Shown here: piece by piece, positions 1-5,595 of the stretch
Numbering within the stretch: the first letter of the stretch is position 1
Layout: each line of letters opens with the position of its first letter
IMG/VR virus record: IMGVR_UViG_3300022752_000451
Span: 1 to 21,343 of that record
Length of the DNA: 21,343 nucleotides
Reading direction: 5' to 3' (one strand)
DNA from: a virus
The notes under the pieces: model-generated
What the model was told of the DNA's origin: nothing
Seen by the model: the letters and a program-made list of their open reading frames with translations, nothing else
Databases searched by the model: none
Program-made: the position numbers and the translations under genes

Positions 1-79
1 CGAACATCTCAAGTTTGGCTTCGTGAGTTAACATATGAGCTTTTGCGATTGCGTTAGCGATATTTTTGATTTTAATCAT
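1..79 (-). CDS. Partial hypothetical protein (5' end only)
   Basis: The first 26 codons of a leftward gene that runs off the left edge of the window. It reads MIKIKNIANAIAKAH and continues open to position 1. Its ATG (79-77) overlaps the TGA stop (78-76) of the upstream gene as ATGA, the usual sign of translational coupling in phage operons, and this is the main reason for calling it. The visible part is basic and predicted to be helical. No family can be named from so short a fragment. Confidence 0.55.
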   Translation of the reverse strand, partial: MIKIKNIANAIAKAHMLTHEAKLEMF

Positions 80-468
80 TTTTCACATTCTGAGCAAACT
101 GGGTGTATCCATCGATTTTTTACTGTTAGTTTGGCGGGGAATGATCCACAAAAACTACATACTTCTGTGGATATATCTTCGTATTTACGAACAATGATAC
201 GTATCATTTCTATATATTCGTTTTTGATTTTACCACCTTCGTAATACGCTCTTAAACCACCGAACTTTTCTTTGATCTGAACAAAGTTAACTGGTGTATA
301 GTCGGGATTTTCTGAAAAGAAAACTTCGTGCTTTATTATATCCAAGCACAGTTGATCGATCATTATTTCCCAACCAGAAGGGCATTCAAGTTGTGCCAGT
401 TTTCCCAGCAATCTTGAATGCCGCTTTCTGATATTTTCACACCATACGTATTCAGTCACGGGCAGCAT
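76..468 (-). CDS. Conserved phage hypothetical protein with CxxC...CxxC zinc-ribbon-like end
   Basis: A 130-residue protein of unknown function. Residues 31-41 (SGWEIMIDQLC) and 64-75 (QIKEKFGGLRAY) match, from memory, a widespread phage hypothetical family with a GW..LId.LC segment followed by QvKEKFGgLRfY. The C-terminal 30 residues hold two cysteine pairs, C104-x2-C107 and C125-x2-C128, which probably bind zinc. The start at 468 lies 17 bases inside the upstream lipoprotein gene and has no clear ribosome binding site, so translation probably depends on coupling; a GTG three codons later is an alternative start. The stop overlaps the next gene's start by ATGA. The family resemblance is recalled, not searched, and no role is assigned. 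Confidence 0.7.
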   Translation of the reverse strand: MLPVTEYVWCENIRKRHSRLLGKLAQLECPSGWEIMIDQLCLDIIKHEVFFSENPDYTPVNFVQIKEKFGGLRAYYEGGKIKNEYIEMIRIIVRKYEDISTEVCSFCGSFPAKLTVKNRWIHPVCSECEK

Positions 469-661
469 CTACTGCCACAGTTGCATCTACGGCTACAGGA
501 GCAGCATCTGCAACCACTGGTACGTCAACAGCTGCTTCAACCACTACATCTTGAGCAACAGTTGCATCAACGGCAGCGTCTGAGGGTGTAGCAGAAGTAC
601 AAGAATCACATCCTGTAGCAAGGATACCAAGAACAAGAACTAGTGAACGAACATTAATCAT
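452..661 (-). CDS. Small Ala/Val/Asp-rich lipoprotein
   Basis: A 69-residue protein with a short basic N-terminus (MINVR), a hydrophobic stretch (residues 6-17) and a lipobox-like ATGC ending at Cys18. This suggests export and lipidation at Cys18, leaving a mature peptide of about 50 residues. The mature part is low complexity and strongly acidic, made of repeated VDA, DAA and VA steps with no aromatic residues after the signal. A strong AAGGAG about 7 bases before the ATG supports the start at 661. It is first in a leftward set, reading divergently from the gene at 760. Its role is unknown: a surface or envelope protein acting on the infected cell (superinfection exclusion is one known use of phage lipoproteins) is possible but only inferred. 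Alanine at lipobox position -3 is less common than leucine. Confidence 0.65.
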   Translation of the reverse strand: MINVRSLVLVLGILATGCDSCTSATPSDAAVDATVAQDVVVEAAVDVPVVADAAPVAVDATVAVDAARD

Positions 662-691
662 GATTTTCTCCTTTGTGTATATATGTTTGAG

Positions 692-720
692 TTGCTTGAT
701 TATGTTCTCAAGAACATAAT
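692..720 (+). promoter_or_regulatory. Candidate sigma70-like promoter for the rightward gene
   Basis: TTGCTT (692-697) and CATAAT (715-720) are separated by 17 bases, placing a start near 727 upstream of the only rightward gene (760). The -10 matches consensus at 5 of 6 positions and the -35 at only 3 of 6, so the call is tentative. The palindrome 699-720 covers the spacer and the -10, where a repressor would act. Confidence 0.4.
699..720. promoter_or_regulatory. Operator-like palindrome between divergent genes
   Basis: ATTATGTTCT, then CA, then AGAACATAAT: two perfect 10-base inverted arms with a 2-base centre. It lies midway between the divergent starts at 661 and 760. Neither side is followed by a T run, so it is unlikely to be a terminator. 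A dimeric repressor site controlling one or both genes is the simplest reading; the core GTTC-N4-GAAC resembles helix-turn-helix operators in general, but no regulator gene is visible in this window. Confidence 0.5.
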
Positions 721-759
721 GAAATGTAAACGATATTTATGACACATACGAGGTATATC

Positions 760-1086
760 ATGAAAAAAACTCTTATTGAACAAACACAACCAGCTGCGCC
801 AGCGGCAAACACCGCTGCTCCTGCTGCTAGCAGCCTTAGTGCTTCTGGTAAAAAGCTTCAAGACCGTTTGGCTAAGATTCCCGGCTTGGACAAACTCATG
901 AGCACCGTCACAAAGCGTGACGATGCAGCAGAGATTCTTGCGGCCATTGCAGAAAAACTTGGAGGAGACAAAGTAGCAGGATCTAAAGCACTAACAGCAG
1001 CACTCAATATTGCCAAAGAAGAAGAAAAGCTAAAAGAACACGCTGAAAAGCGTGTTCAAGCTTTTGTTCGTTATTTATTTGAGTAG
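760..1086 (+). CDS. Small helical hypothetical protein, the only rightward gene
   Basis: A 108-residue protein with no recognised domain. Residues 10-30 are Pro/Ala/Ser-rich and likely flexible. The rest is charged and strongly helical, with repeated Ala/Lys/Glu patterns and a possible coiled coil near residues 80-100. The ATG at 760 is chosen because GAGG lies about 7 bases before it; an in-frame ATG at 739 has no such signal and would fall close to the candidate promoter. It ends at 1086, directly against the stop of the convergent gene on the other strand with no gap. The opposite orientation to all neighbours suggests its own control, consistent with the palindrome upstream. The short PA-rich head plus helical body resembles other small phage virion or accessory proteins, but this is weak evidence. 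Confidence 0.65.
   Translation: MKKTLIEQTQPAAPAANTAAPAASSLSASGKKLQDRLAKIPGLDKLMSTVTKRDDAAEILAAIAEKLGGDKVAGSKALTAALNIAKEEEKLKEHAEKRVQAFVRYLFE
1021..1057 (-). terminator. Intrinsic terminator for leftward transcripts, inside the convergent gene
   Basis: On the minus strand GAACACGCT, loop TTTC, then AGCGTGTTC form a 9-bp perfect stem (1057-1036), directly followed by TTTTAGCTTTTCTTC. It sits about 30 bases beyond the stop of the leftward gene at 1087 and lies within the last codons of the rightward gene 760-1086. In the rightward sense the loop is GAAA and the following sequence is less T-rich, so the leftward function is favoured. Confidence 0.6.
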
Positions 1087-1371
1087 TTAGTTCTTGCGGA
1101 ATATTGGCAGCAAGTTTTCGCAAATAAAGTCCGACATTACTAGCACATGATAAAACTCTTTGGAGTTTTCAACAGTAAACCGAACCTCAACTAAATCATT
1201 ATCGTATTTTGCGACAAAAGTAACTTCGGCACCTTTAGGAATACGTGTTGCCGTTGAAAAATCCTGCAACACAAAGCCGAGCGACTTCTTAACAGGCAAA
1301 CATGGAATGTAATCAACGCTTGGTGTAACTCGATATTTGCGGTAACTGAATACCGGTTCCTTGATTGCCAT
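1087..1371 (-). CDS. Hypothetical protein
   Basis: A 94-residue protein starting MAIKEPVFSYRKYRV. It has an alternating hydrophobic/charged pattern (AEVTFVAKYDNDLVEVRFTVE) suggesting a small beta-rich fold; no catalytic motif or family was recognised. The ATG at 1371 is preferred over a TTG at 1413 because an extended -10 promoter (1397-1405) would start transcription around 1390, downstream of the TTG. An AAAGGA lies 13 bases before the ATG, rather far. The gene is separate from the next leftward genes: it has its own promoter, converges on the gene at 760-1086 and is followed by the terminator at 1036-1057, so it is probably transcribed alone. Confidence 0.6.
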   Translation of the reverse strand: MAIKEPVFSYRKYRVTPSVDYIPCLPVKKSLGFVLQDFSTATRIPKGAEVTFVAKYDNDLVEVRFTVENSKEFYHVLVMSDFICENLLPIFRKN

Positions 1372-1396
1372 GTGTGCTTGTCGATCCTTTAGGAAT

Positions 1397-1405
1397 AGTA
1401 TAGCA
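1397..1405 (-). promoter_or_regulatory. Extended -10 promoter
   Basis: On the minus strand TGC-TATACT (1405-1397) matches an extended -10 (TGn plus 5 of 6 of TATAAT). No good -35 lies 16-18 bases upstream. A small palindrome, AAAAGAT-T-ATCTTTT at 1423-1437, sits just upstream of where the -35 would be and could bind an activator. The predicted start near 1390 gives a leader of about 19 bases for the gene at 1371. Confidence 0.45.
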
Positions 1406-1461
1406 CAAAACAATCAAAATCTAAAAGATTATCTTTTCAGCTTGTTTGCAGGGGTTTTAAA

Positions 1462-1878
1462 TCACGCAGCTGCGGGTGGTGGTGCAGCAGGGGCAGGAGT
1501 TGGTGCCGGAGCGGCTTCAGGGGCAGGAGGTGCCGGTGTTTCTTCGCTTGATTTGACCATATCAACAGGAGTTTGATTTTGAACCACAGCACCAATGTTG
1601 CGAAGTTGTTGGTTGAACTTAACTTTGTCTTCATATGGCATCGATTTATAAAGCGTTGTTAGTTTTCCATAAACTTCTGGGTCTTGAAAGCTCTTCCCAG
1701 AGCGAATGGTGTTAAGACGACCAAGGATGTGATCCAAAGTAAGAGCTTCACCTGTTTCGTCATCAGTCGGAACATCGCCCCCGCCAGCAGAAGGGGGAAC
1801 AGCAGCTTCTGCTTGCTCTCTAAGAGCTTTAGCGGCTTCAAACAGTGAAAGAGCAAGAATGTTTTTTCTCATTGACAT
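1462..1878 (-). CDS. Hypothetical helical protein with Pro/Ala-rich tail
   Basis: A 138-residue protein of unknown function. It starts MSMRKNILALSLFEAA, an amphipathic helix. The centre (about residues 46-103) is a compact helical region with EDKVKFNQQLRNIG near its end. The last 25 residues are almost only Ala and Pro and must be disordered. GGAG lies about 11 bases before the ATG at 1878. The gene follows the 144-aa gene by 20 bases and probably shares its transcript. The MRKxIL...LFEAA start is reminiscent of small structural proteins of marine T4-like phages, but this is an impression, not an alignment. Confidence 0.65.
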   Translation of the reverse strand: MSMRKNILALSLFEAAKALREQAEAAVPPSAGGGDVPTDDETGEALTLDHILGRLNTIRSGKSFQDPEVYGKLTTLYKSMPYEDKVKFNQQLRNIGAVVQNQTPVDMVKSSEETPAPPAPEAAPAPTPAPAAPPPAAA

Positions 1879-1898
1879 AATAGGTTATTCTCCAACTT

Positions 1899-2333
1899 CT
1901 AAATATACCGCTTAAAGGAAAGATGCACGTTAACAGTTGTTGCATTGATATCTTTTCCAACAAAACGTGAAACCATCATTGGCCCAGCAGCAATTTTATA
2001 TACTCTGTCAGTGGTTCTCACTTCCAAATGAGAAATGGTTTCCACAAGGTTTTCTAGTAGCCATGCGTAATCAACCAAAAGCATTGTTCCAACAAGCTTA
2101 AGCTTTGCATCGTCAACAACAAACTTGTCTGCTTGCACAGGAACAACTGGAAACTCTTCTCTTGCAAAACACAAAAGAATGCTGGCGGGATCGGCCTTGG
2201 TTAACAATAAACCACCATCGGTGCGATCTTTGTTATTCCACACAATATCGTTTCCACCAACATCGATATCATCTGGTGCGTCGTCGCTTACCAGCATACG
2301 GGAACCGTCTTTACCTTCGATGAACTTTGCCAT
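1899..2333 (-). CDS. Hypothetical protein
   Basis: A 144-residue protein not recognised. It begins MAKFIEGKDGSRMLVSDDAP, has an acidic first third, and then alternates beta-like and hydrophobic segments (LVGTMLLVDYAWLLENLVE), ending NVHLSFKRYI. No signal peptide, cysteine cluster or catalytic motif is visible. The ATG at 2333 has GGAG 7 bases upstream and overlaps the end of the preceding gene by 23 bases, indicating co-translation. It probably belongs to the leftward operon running from 3947 to 1462. Confidence 0.65.
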   Translation of the reverse strand: MAKFIEGKDGSRMLVSDDAPDDIDVGGNDIVWNNKDRTDGGLLLTKADPASILLCFAREEFPVVPVQADKFVVDDAKLKLVGTMLLVDYAWLLENLVETISHLEVRTTDRVYKIAAGPMMVSRFVGKDINATTVNVHLSFKRYI

Positions 2334-2637
2334 TTATAAACTCCACTGCTCTTTTATCTATTCTGTCAATCAAATCGATCATTCCATCATCATCAGTATT
2401 AACGTTATGTTGTATTGATACTGACAACGATGTTTTTTCTATACGCATTATTGTATGCACGGTTTTTTCATGTTGCATGTTCAATATCTCAAACATCATT
2501 GTGTTTGCATCTTCAAGATTTTTGAAGTCGATATAGAAATTGCAAGAATGCCCTTCGAACTCCAAGCTTCGAAGGGCAGTCTTTTTTGGTTCATCTAAGC
2601 TAGATGAATGAAAAAGCTTTGTTATTGCAGAAAACAT
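2311..2637 (-). CDS. Hypothetical protein
   Basis: A 108-residue protein with no family recognised. It starts MFSAITKLFHSSS and alternates short beta-like stretches (SCNFYIDF, KTSLSVSIQHNV) with helical parts, ending in a basic KVHRR. The start at 2637 has no obvious ribosome binding site; it lies 29 bases after the stop of the 426-aa gene and just past a 9-bp hairpin, so reinitiation or coupling is likely. The 3' end overlaps the next gene. The start codon is less certain than the frame. Confidence 0.55.
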   Translation of the reverse strand: MFSAITKLFHSSSLDEPKKTALRSLEFEGHSCNFYIDFKNLEDANTMMFEILNMQHEKTVHTIMRIEKTSLSVSIQHNVNTDDDGMIDLIDRIDKRAVEFINGKVHRR

Positions 2638-2645
2638 TTCATAGC

Positions 2646-2668
2646 GATTTAGCTTAACGAGCTAAATC
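2646..2668 (-). other. 9-bp hairpin spanning a stop codon between two genes
   Basis: GATTTAGCT, loop TAACG, AGCTAAATC: a perfect 9-bp inverted repeat covering the TGA of the 426-aa gene and ending 9 bases before the next ATG (2637). In the leftward transcript it is not followed by a T run, so it is not a standard terminator; it could protect the upstream mRNA end or affect initiation at 2637. Confidence 0.4.
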
Positions 2669-3947
2669 ACTTCTTCTTGCCTGCTGCTGCTTTCTTGGCA
2701 GCAAGCACTTCCTTGGTAGAACCCTTCTTGCGACCACGCTTCGAAAGGGTGCTGAAGATCTGCTGACGAATTTCCTTGGCAGCAGGAAGGGTATCGGTAA
2801 AATCACCAAGAGTGTTGAAGTTGGTTTGCTTGTCTTGCTCTCCTACGAATGCCTCCTTGGCAGCAGCAATCGCTTCGTCACGGAAAAGCTCTGCTTGAGC
2901 TGGCTTCTTGGCAGCAATGGTAATCATTCCATGCACATCCATGCGACCTTCTTGGGTATCAAGTACCGCATCAAACACATCGTATTCAGCAGGATTAATC
3001 TTGCCACGGTTCACAGCGGGGGAGAACACGCCAGCGGCTTTGAGAGCATCAACAAACTTCTTGTTGCCTTGAGTGCGTGCCTTTTCTACTTGATCAAAGT
3101 TCTCAACATCCTTGATGGCTTTAGCAGCAGCGATATGTGCATCCACGAACATTTCGGAATACTTGCCAGCAGTATCACCAACAAGTTTGGTAAGCTTTTC
3201 AAGATTACCAATCAGTTCCTTCTTGTCGGCAGAGTCCATATCAGGATCTTTGATAAACTCCAGAACGGCCATGTTCTGATCGTTAGTTAGATGCTTCATT
3301 GCCTTCTTAAGACGATTAAGAACGCTCATTTCAGTGGTTGTTTCGGTAGGATCTTGAGAAAGCATACGAGAAATATCAGCCTTGCTGGTGGTGCCGGGAA
3401 TAATGTCGTATTCACCTTCCTCACCCGCAGCAGTTGCCGTTGCAGGAGCATCGGGCTCCACTTTCTCCATGCTCTTAAGCACATCCTTGTCAGAAAGATA
3501 TTGCGTGAGAAGATAAGCAACAGGATCGGGGTGAGAGCGAAGCTTGCCACCAACGGTTTCACCGTAAGCTTGACCGAAAACAATACCACGCTCTTTGTTC
3601 ATGACTTCAACGAACTCGTCAGGATCGTTAACGAGAGGCTTAAGCAGTGCCAAAGCTTCTGCCTTTTGTTCGGGTTCAAGATAAATGGGAGCAGTGCTAC
3701 GCTCTTGATCGGCCTTGTTAAGAAGGCTCACCATGCGACGAACGAAATCGAACTTGGTAGCATCTGGAGTGATCGTAAGAGTAGGCTTGCCCTTGGGAAG
3801 ATCGTTCCACATATCGATATACTTGCTGGAGCGGTATACCGTCTTTGCGTCATAACCCTTCTTCGTGCTCTTCTTGGCTTCCTCAACCATGCGAGCAGCG
3901 AACTCGTTGCGAACCATCGTGCGAATCGTGTTACGGAGCTGACCCAT
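2667..3947 (-). CDS. Large helical hypothetical protein with Lys-rich tail
   Basis: A 426-residue protein with no recognised family. It is mostly helical and highly charged. Residues 1-40 are basic (MGQLRNTIRTMVRNEFAAR), followed by a central acidic linker around residues 160-200 (Ala/Thr/Glu-rich) and a last 30 residues rich in Lys, Arg and Ala, ending KKAAAGKKK, which would suit nucleic-acid contact. The LRNTIRTMVRNEF start resembles the short basic helix that opens many phage virion proteins. AAGGA lies about 10 bases before the ATG. It heads the leftward cluster 3947-1462. A structural or DNA-associated role is possible but unproven. Confidence 0.65.
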   Translation of the reverse strand: MGQLRNTIRTMVRNEFAARMVEEAKKSTKKGYDAKTVYRSSKYIDMWNDLPKGKPTLTITPDATKFDFVRRMVSLLNKADQERSTAPIYLEPEQKAEALALLKPLVNDPDEFVEVMNKERGIVFGQAYGETVGGKLRSHPDPVAYLLTQYLSDKDVLKSMEKVEPDAPATATAAGEEGEYDIIPGTTSKADISRMLSQDPTETTTEMSVLNRLKKAMKHLTNDQNMAVLEFIKDPDMDSADKKELIGNLEKLTKLVGDTAGKYSEMFVDAHIAAAKAIKDVENFDQVEKARTQGNKKFVDALKAAGVFSPAVNRGKINPAEYDVFDAVLDTQEGRMDVHGMITIAAKKPAQAELFRDEAIAAAKEAFVGEQDKQTNFNTLGDFTDTLPAAKEIRQQIFSTLSKRGRKKGSTKEVLAAKKAAAGKKK

Positions 3948-4006
3948 TTTGTTTGTTCCTTTTTCTTTCTACTTGTTGTGTTTAAATAGCTTGACTGTTG
4001 AGATTT

Positions 4007-4558
4007 TTATCCTTGGAACCACTCTTGAGTACCAAGCTTGTTGTCTGTGTACACAAATCGATTGGTAGAATATACCATGTTGTTTTTAACAAGCCTATCG
4101 TTTTCCGACATGAGATACATCCAAGCTTCAACAATCTCAGAGCCGTTATACACCGACACAAGCCGTCGAGTATACATGCTGCCGTTACCTTCCAGCAGGT
4201 CTAGACGCTTCATCGTTGCAGAATCAACCTCATACAACTCACCCATGATTGCAAACGCATCATCAACGGCAACAGTCACCGCAGGAAAAGAACCAAGCAA
4301 AGGATGCATCCGAAAGTTACGATATACCGTTTCGGTAATACCGAAAAACTTGGAACCTTCCAAAAGCTTGTGATTACCAAAACCACGCTTGAGAGAGCCA
4401 TACACGAAAACCATGTACTTCTGGGGAAACATGGCCTCGATTTGATCGTCGCTCATGCTGCACATTTCATCCATAGCCTCTTGCTTGCGCTGGTCACACC
4501 ACGCAACATAATCAGGATCGGATGCAAGCTCTTGCATGAAAATGTCTTCGTCGTTCAT
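4007..4558 (-). CDS. Gamma-glutamylcyclotransferase-like (AIG2/GGCT fold) protein
   Basis: A 183-residue protein. After an N-terminal helical, acidic extension (residues 1-47), residues 48-180 show the GGCT/AIG2-like pattern: FVYGSLKRG (51-59, the YGSL substrate loop), NH.LL, a GELYEVD strand (106-112), LDLLEGNGSMYTRR (119-132) with Glu123 in the place of the family's catalytic glutamate, and VEAWMYLM near the end. Family members release 5-oxoproline from gamma-glutamyl amino acids or from gamma-glutamylamine crosslinks; the substrate here cannot be read. Phages carry such genes sporadically and their benefit is unknown. Start 4558 (MNDEDIF) is chosen over a GTG at 4582, which would overlap the candidate promoter. 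No ribosome binding site is visible, so the mRNA may be leaderless. Confidence 0.8.
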   Translation of the reverse strand: MNDEDIFMQELASDPDYVAWCDQRKQEAMDEMCSMSDDQIEAMFPQKYMVFVYGSLKRGFGNHKLLEGSKFFGITETVYRNFRMHPLLGSFPAVTVAVDDAFAIMGELYEVDSATMKRLDLLEGNGSMYTRRLVSVYNGSEIVEAWMYLMSENDRLVKNNMVYSTNRFVYTDNKLGTQEWFQG

Positions 4559-4564
4559 GGTAAC

Positions 4565-4593
4565 ATAATACCATACAACCACGATATTCTAAA
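4565..4593 (-). promoter_or_regulatory. Possible promoter before the GGCT-like gene
   Basis: On the minus strand TTTAGA (4593-4588), 17 bases, then TATTAT (4570-4565). The -10 matches 5 of 6 and the -35 4 of 6. The predicted start falls at or next to the ATG at 4558, implying a leaderless message, consistent with the missing ribosome binding site. The region is AT-rich, so chance matches are likely. Confidence 0.3.
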
Positions 4594-4612
4594 GGTTATT
4601 TTATTTTTTTGT

Positions 4613-4635
4613 AAACCCTTGAAAACTAAGGGTTT
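4613..4635. terminator. 8-bp hairpin after the uvsX C-terminal gene, orientation unclear
   Basis: AAACCCTT, loop GAAAACT, AAGGGTTT (8 bp), about 20 bases past the recombinase stop at 4654. Read rightward it is followed by TT, giving GGGTTTTT; read leftward the arm ends in TTT then ACAAAAAAA. It may be a weak terminator separating uvsX from the GGCT-like gene, but the leftward T run is poor. Confidence 0.35.
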
Positions 4636-4653
4636 TTAAGAGGTGGGAAAGAA

Positions 4654-5595
4654 TCAGTCTGCTAGCAAGTTTTTGCCAGCCCGACCAAGTTTTTCTACCT
4701 TGGCAGCTTCAACCTCGGTGGCACTACCAAGATCGATGCTGGCTACAGTTTTGTGGTTGTCATCACCATTCTTCATAATGAACGTTGCATCCATTAGAGC
4801 AGTGACGTAATCAGCATATTCTGGATTGTTTAGAATACGGCTTCCAAACTCGCTCTTGTAGAACTTTTCGTCCACAATAATCTCCCCAGTTTTAACGTCG
4901 TTTACTTGAAAGTATTTCCATTGTGATGTACCCTCTAGTTTGATCTTCTTACCTTCAAAGATAACAGGATCTTTGCATTTCTCACAATACTCACGAAGTT
5001 CATCGAAAACGTTTTCGTCCTCTCTCACTCCCTTACCAAAGTGAATCTCAAACGATACTTCTCTCCAAGGTCTTGCAACCTTGTTCTTAATGGTCTTACA
5101 AGTTACATTGATACCAATAACAGCTTCCTTGCCGTTGATGCTTTGTTTGATTTGTTGACCACCTGTAAGCTTGATACGAGTAGATGCATGATATGGAATT
5201 GCCATACCACCGGGAGTTGTGTTATGGTTAATTTGCCCTTCTGCCAGATAAGTTTCTGTATCTTCAACCATCATATCAACGACGGCCATAGGTTCTTCAA
5301 TAAGGACAGCTTCTGGATGGTTTTGTAGTTCAACCCACTCTCCATTCAAAAGAACACGGTGAACTGATGTACCTTTCAGAGAACCAAGCTTGTAGTGTTT
5401 TTGAACGCTTGGTTTTACAACTAAAGCACTAATAGGTTTCCATACCTTTTGTTGTGTTTTTTCATCCCAGCTTTCAACTTCATATTCATCTGAGCTGGTA
5501 TCAATTTCTAGTGGTGTATCAAACCTATCCACGCCAAACCGATTAAACAACTCTGCAAATGTAAGTTCTTCTATTTGATTTTTATTTGTGTCCAT
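4654..5595 (-). CDS. uvsX: UvsX/RecA-like recombinase, C-terminal part fused behind a split-intein C-fragment
   Basis: A 313-residue protein in two parts. Residues 1-125 are the C-fragment of a split intein, ending INHN; residues 126-313 (188 aa) are the missing end of the recombinase. The extein starts TTPGGMAIPYHASTRIKL, which continues RecA's L2 loop and following strand (E. coli TTTGGNALKFYASVRL), and includes KTIKNKVARPW, matching RecA's VVKNKIAAPF. The end is charged and acidic. On its own this protein lacks both Walker motifs and cannot be an ATPase, so it makes sense only after trans-splicing to the product of the gene at 6689-7936, giving a recombinase of 420 residues. GAGG lies 9 bases before the ATG, which overlaps the end of the endonuclease gene by 14 bases. 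The symbol reflects the T4-like context; recA would be equally defensible. Confidence 0.9.
   Translation of the reverse strand: MDTNKNQIEELTFAELFNRFGVDRFDTPLEIDTSSDEYEVESWDEKTQQKVWKPISALVVKPSVQKHYKLGSLKGTSVHRVLLNGEWVELQNHPEAVLIEEPMAVVDMMVEDTETYLAEGQINHNTTPGGMAIPYHASTRIKLTGGQQIKQSINGKEAVIGINVTCKTIKNKVARPWREVSFEIHFGKGVREDENVFDELREYCEKCKDPVIFEGKKIKLEGTSQWKYFQVNDVKTGEIIVDEKFYKSEFGSRILNNPEYADYVTALMDATFIMKNGDDNHKTVASIDLGSATEVEAAKVEKLGRAGKNLLAD
5221..5595 (-). other. C-fragment (Int-C, 125 aa) of an atypically split intein
   Basis: Residues 1-125 of the gene at 4654-5595. They contain nearly the whole intein fold: a start equivalent to the segment after strand 1, VWKPISALVVKPS (51-63), which lines up with VVWKPVLRVVRKPS of the neighbouring cis intein, block B GSLKGTSVHR (71-80) with the TxxH pair T76/H79, block F VVDMMVEDTETYLAEG (105-120), and block G ending His124-Asn125 followed by +1 Thr. 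Only block A is absent; it is supplied by the 15-residue Int-N at 6692-6736. The expected chemistry is Cys1 attack, Thr+1 transesterification and Asn125 cyclisation. Confidence 0.9.

Noticed and set aside
739-759. Seven-codon N-terminal extension of the rightward gene from ATG 739.
   Set aside because: The ATG at 760 is preceded by GAGG at good spacing; 739 is not.
3291-3989. A 232-codon open frame on the plus strand.
   Set aside because: It lies antisense to the well-supported 426-aa leftward gene, has no ribosome binding site and has an erratic composition; a shadow of the real gene.
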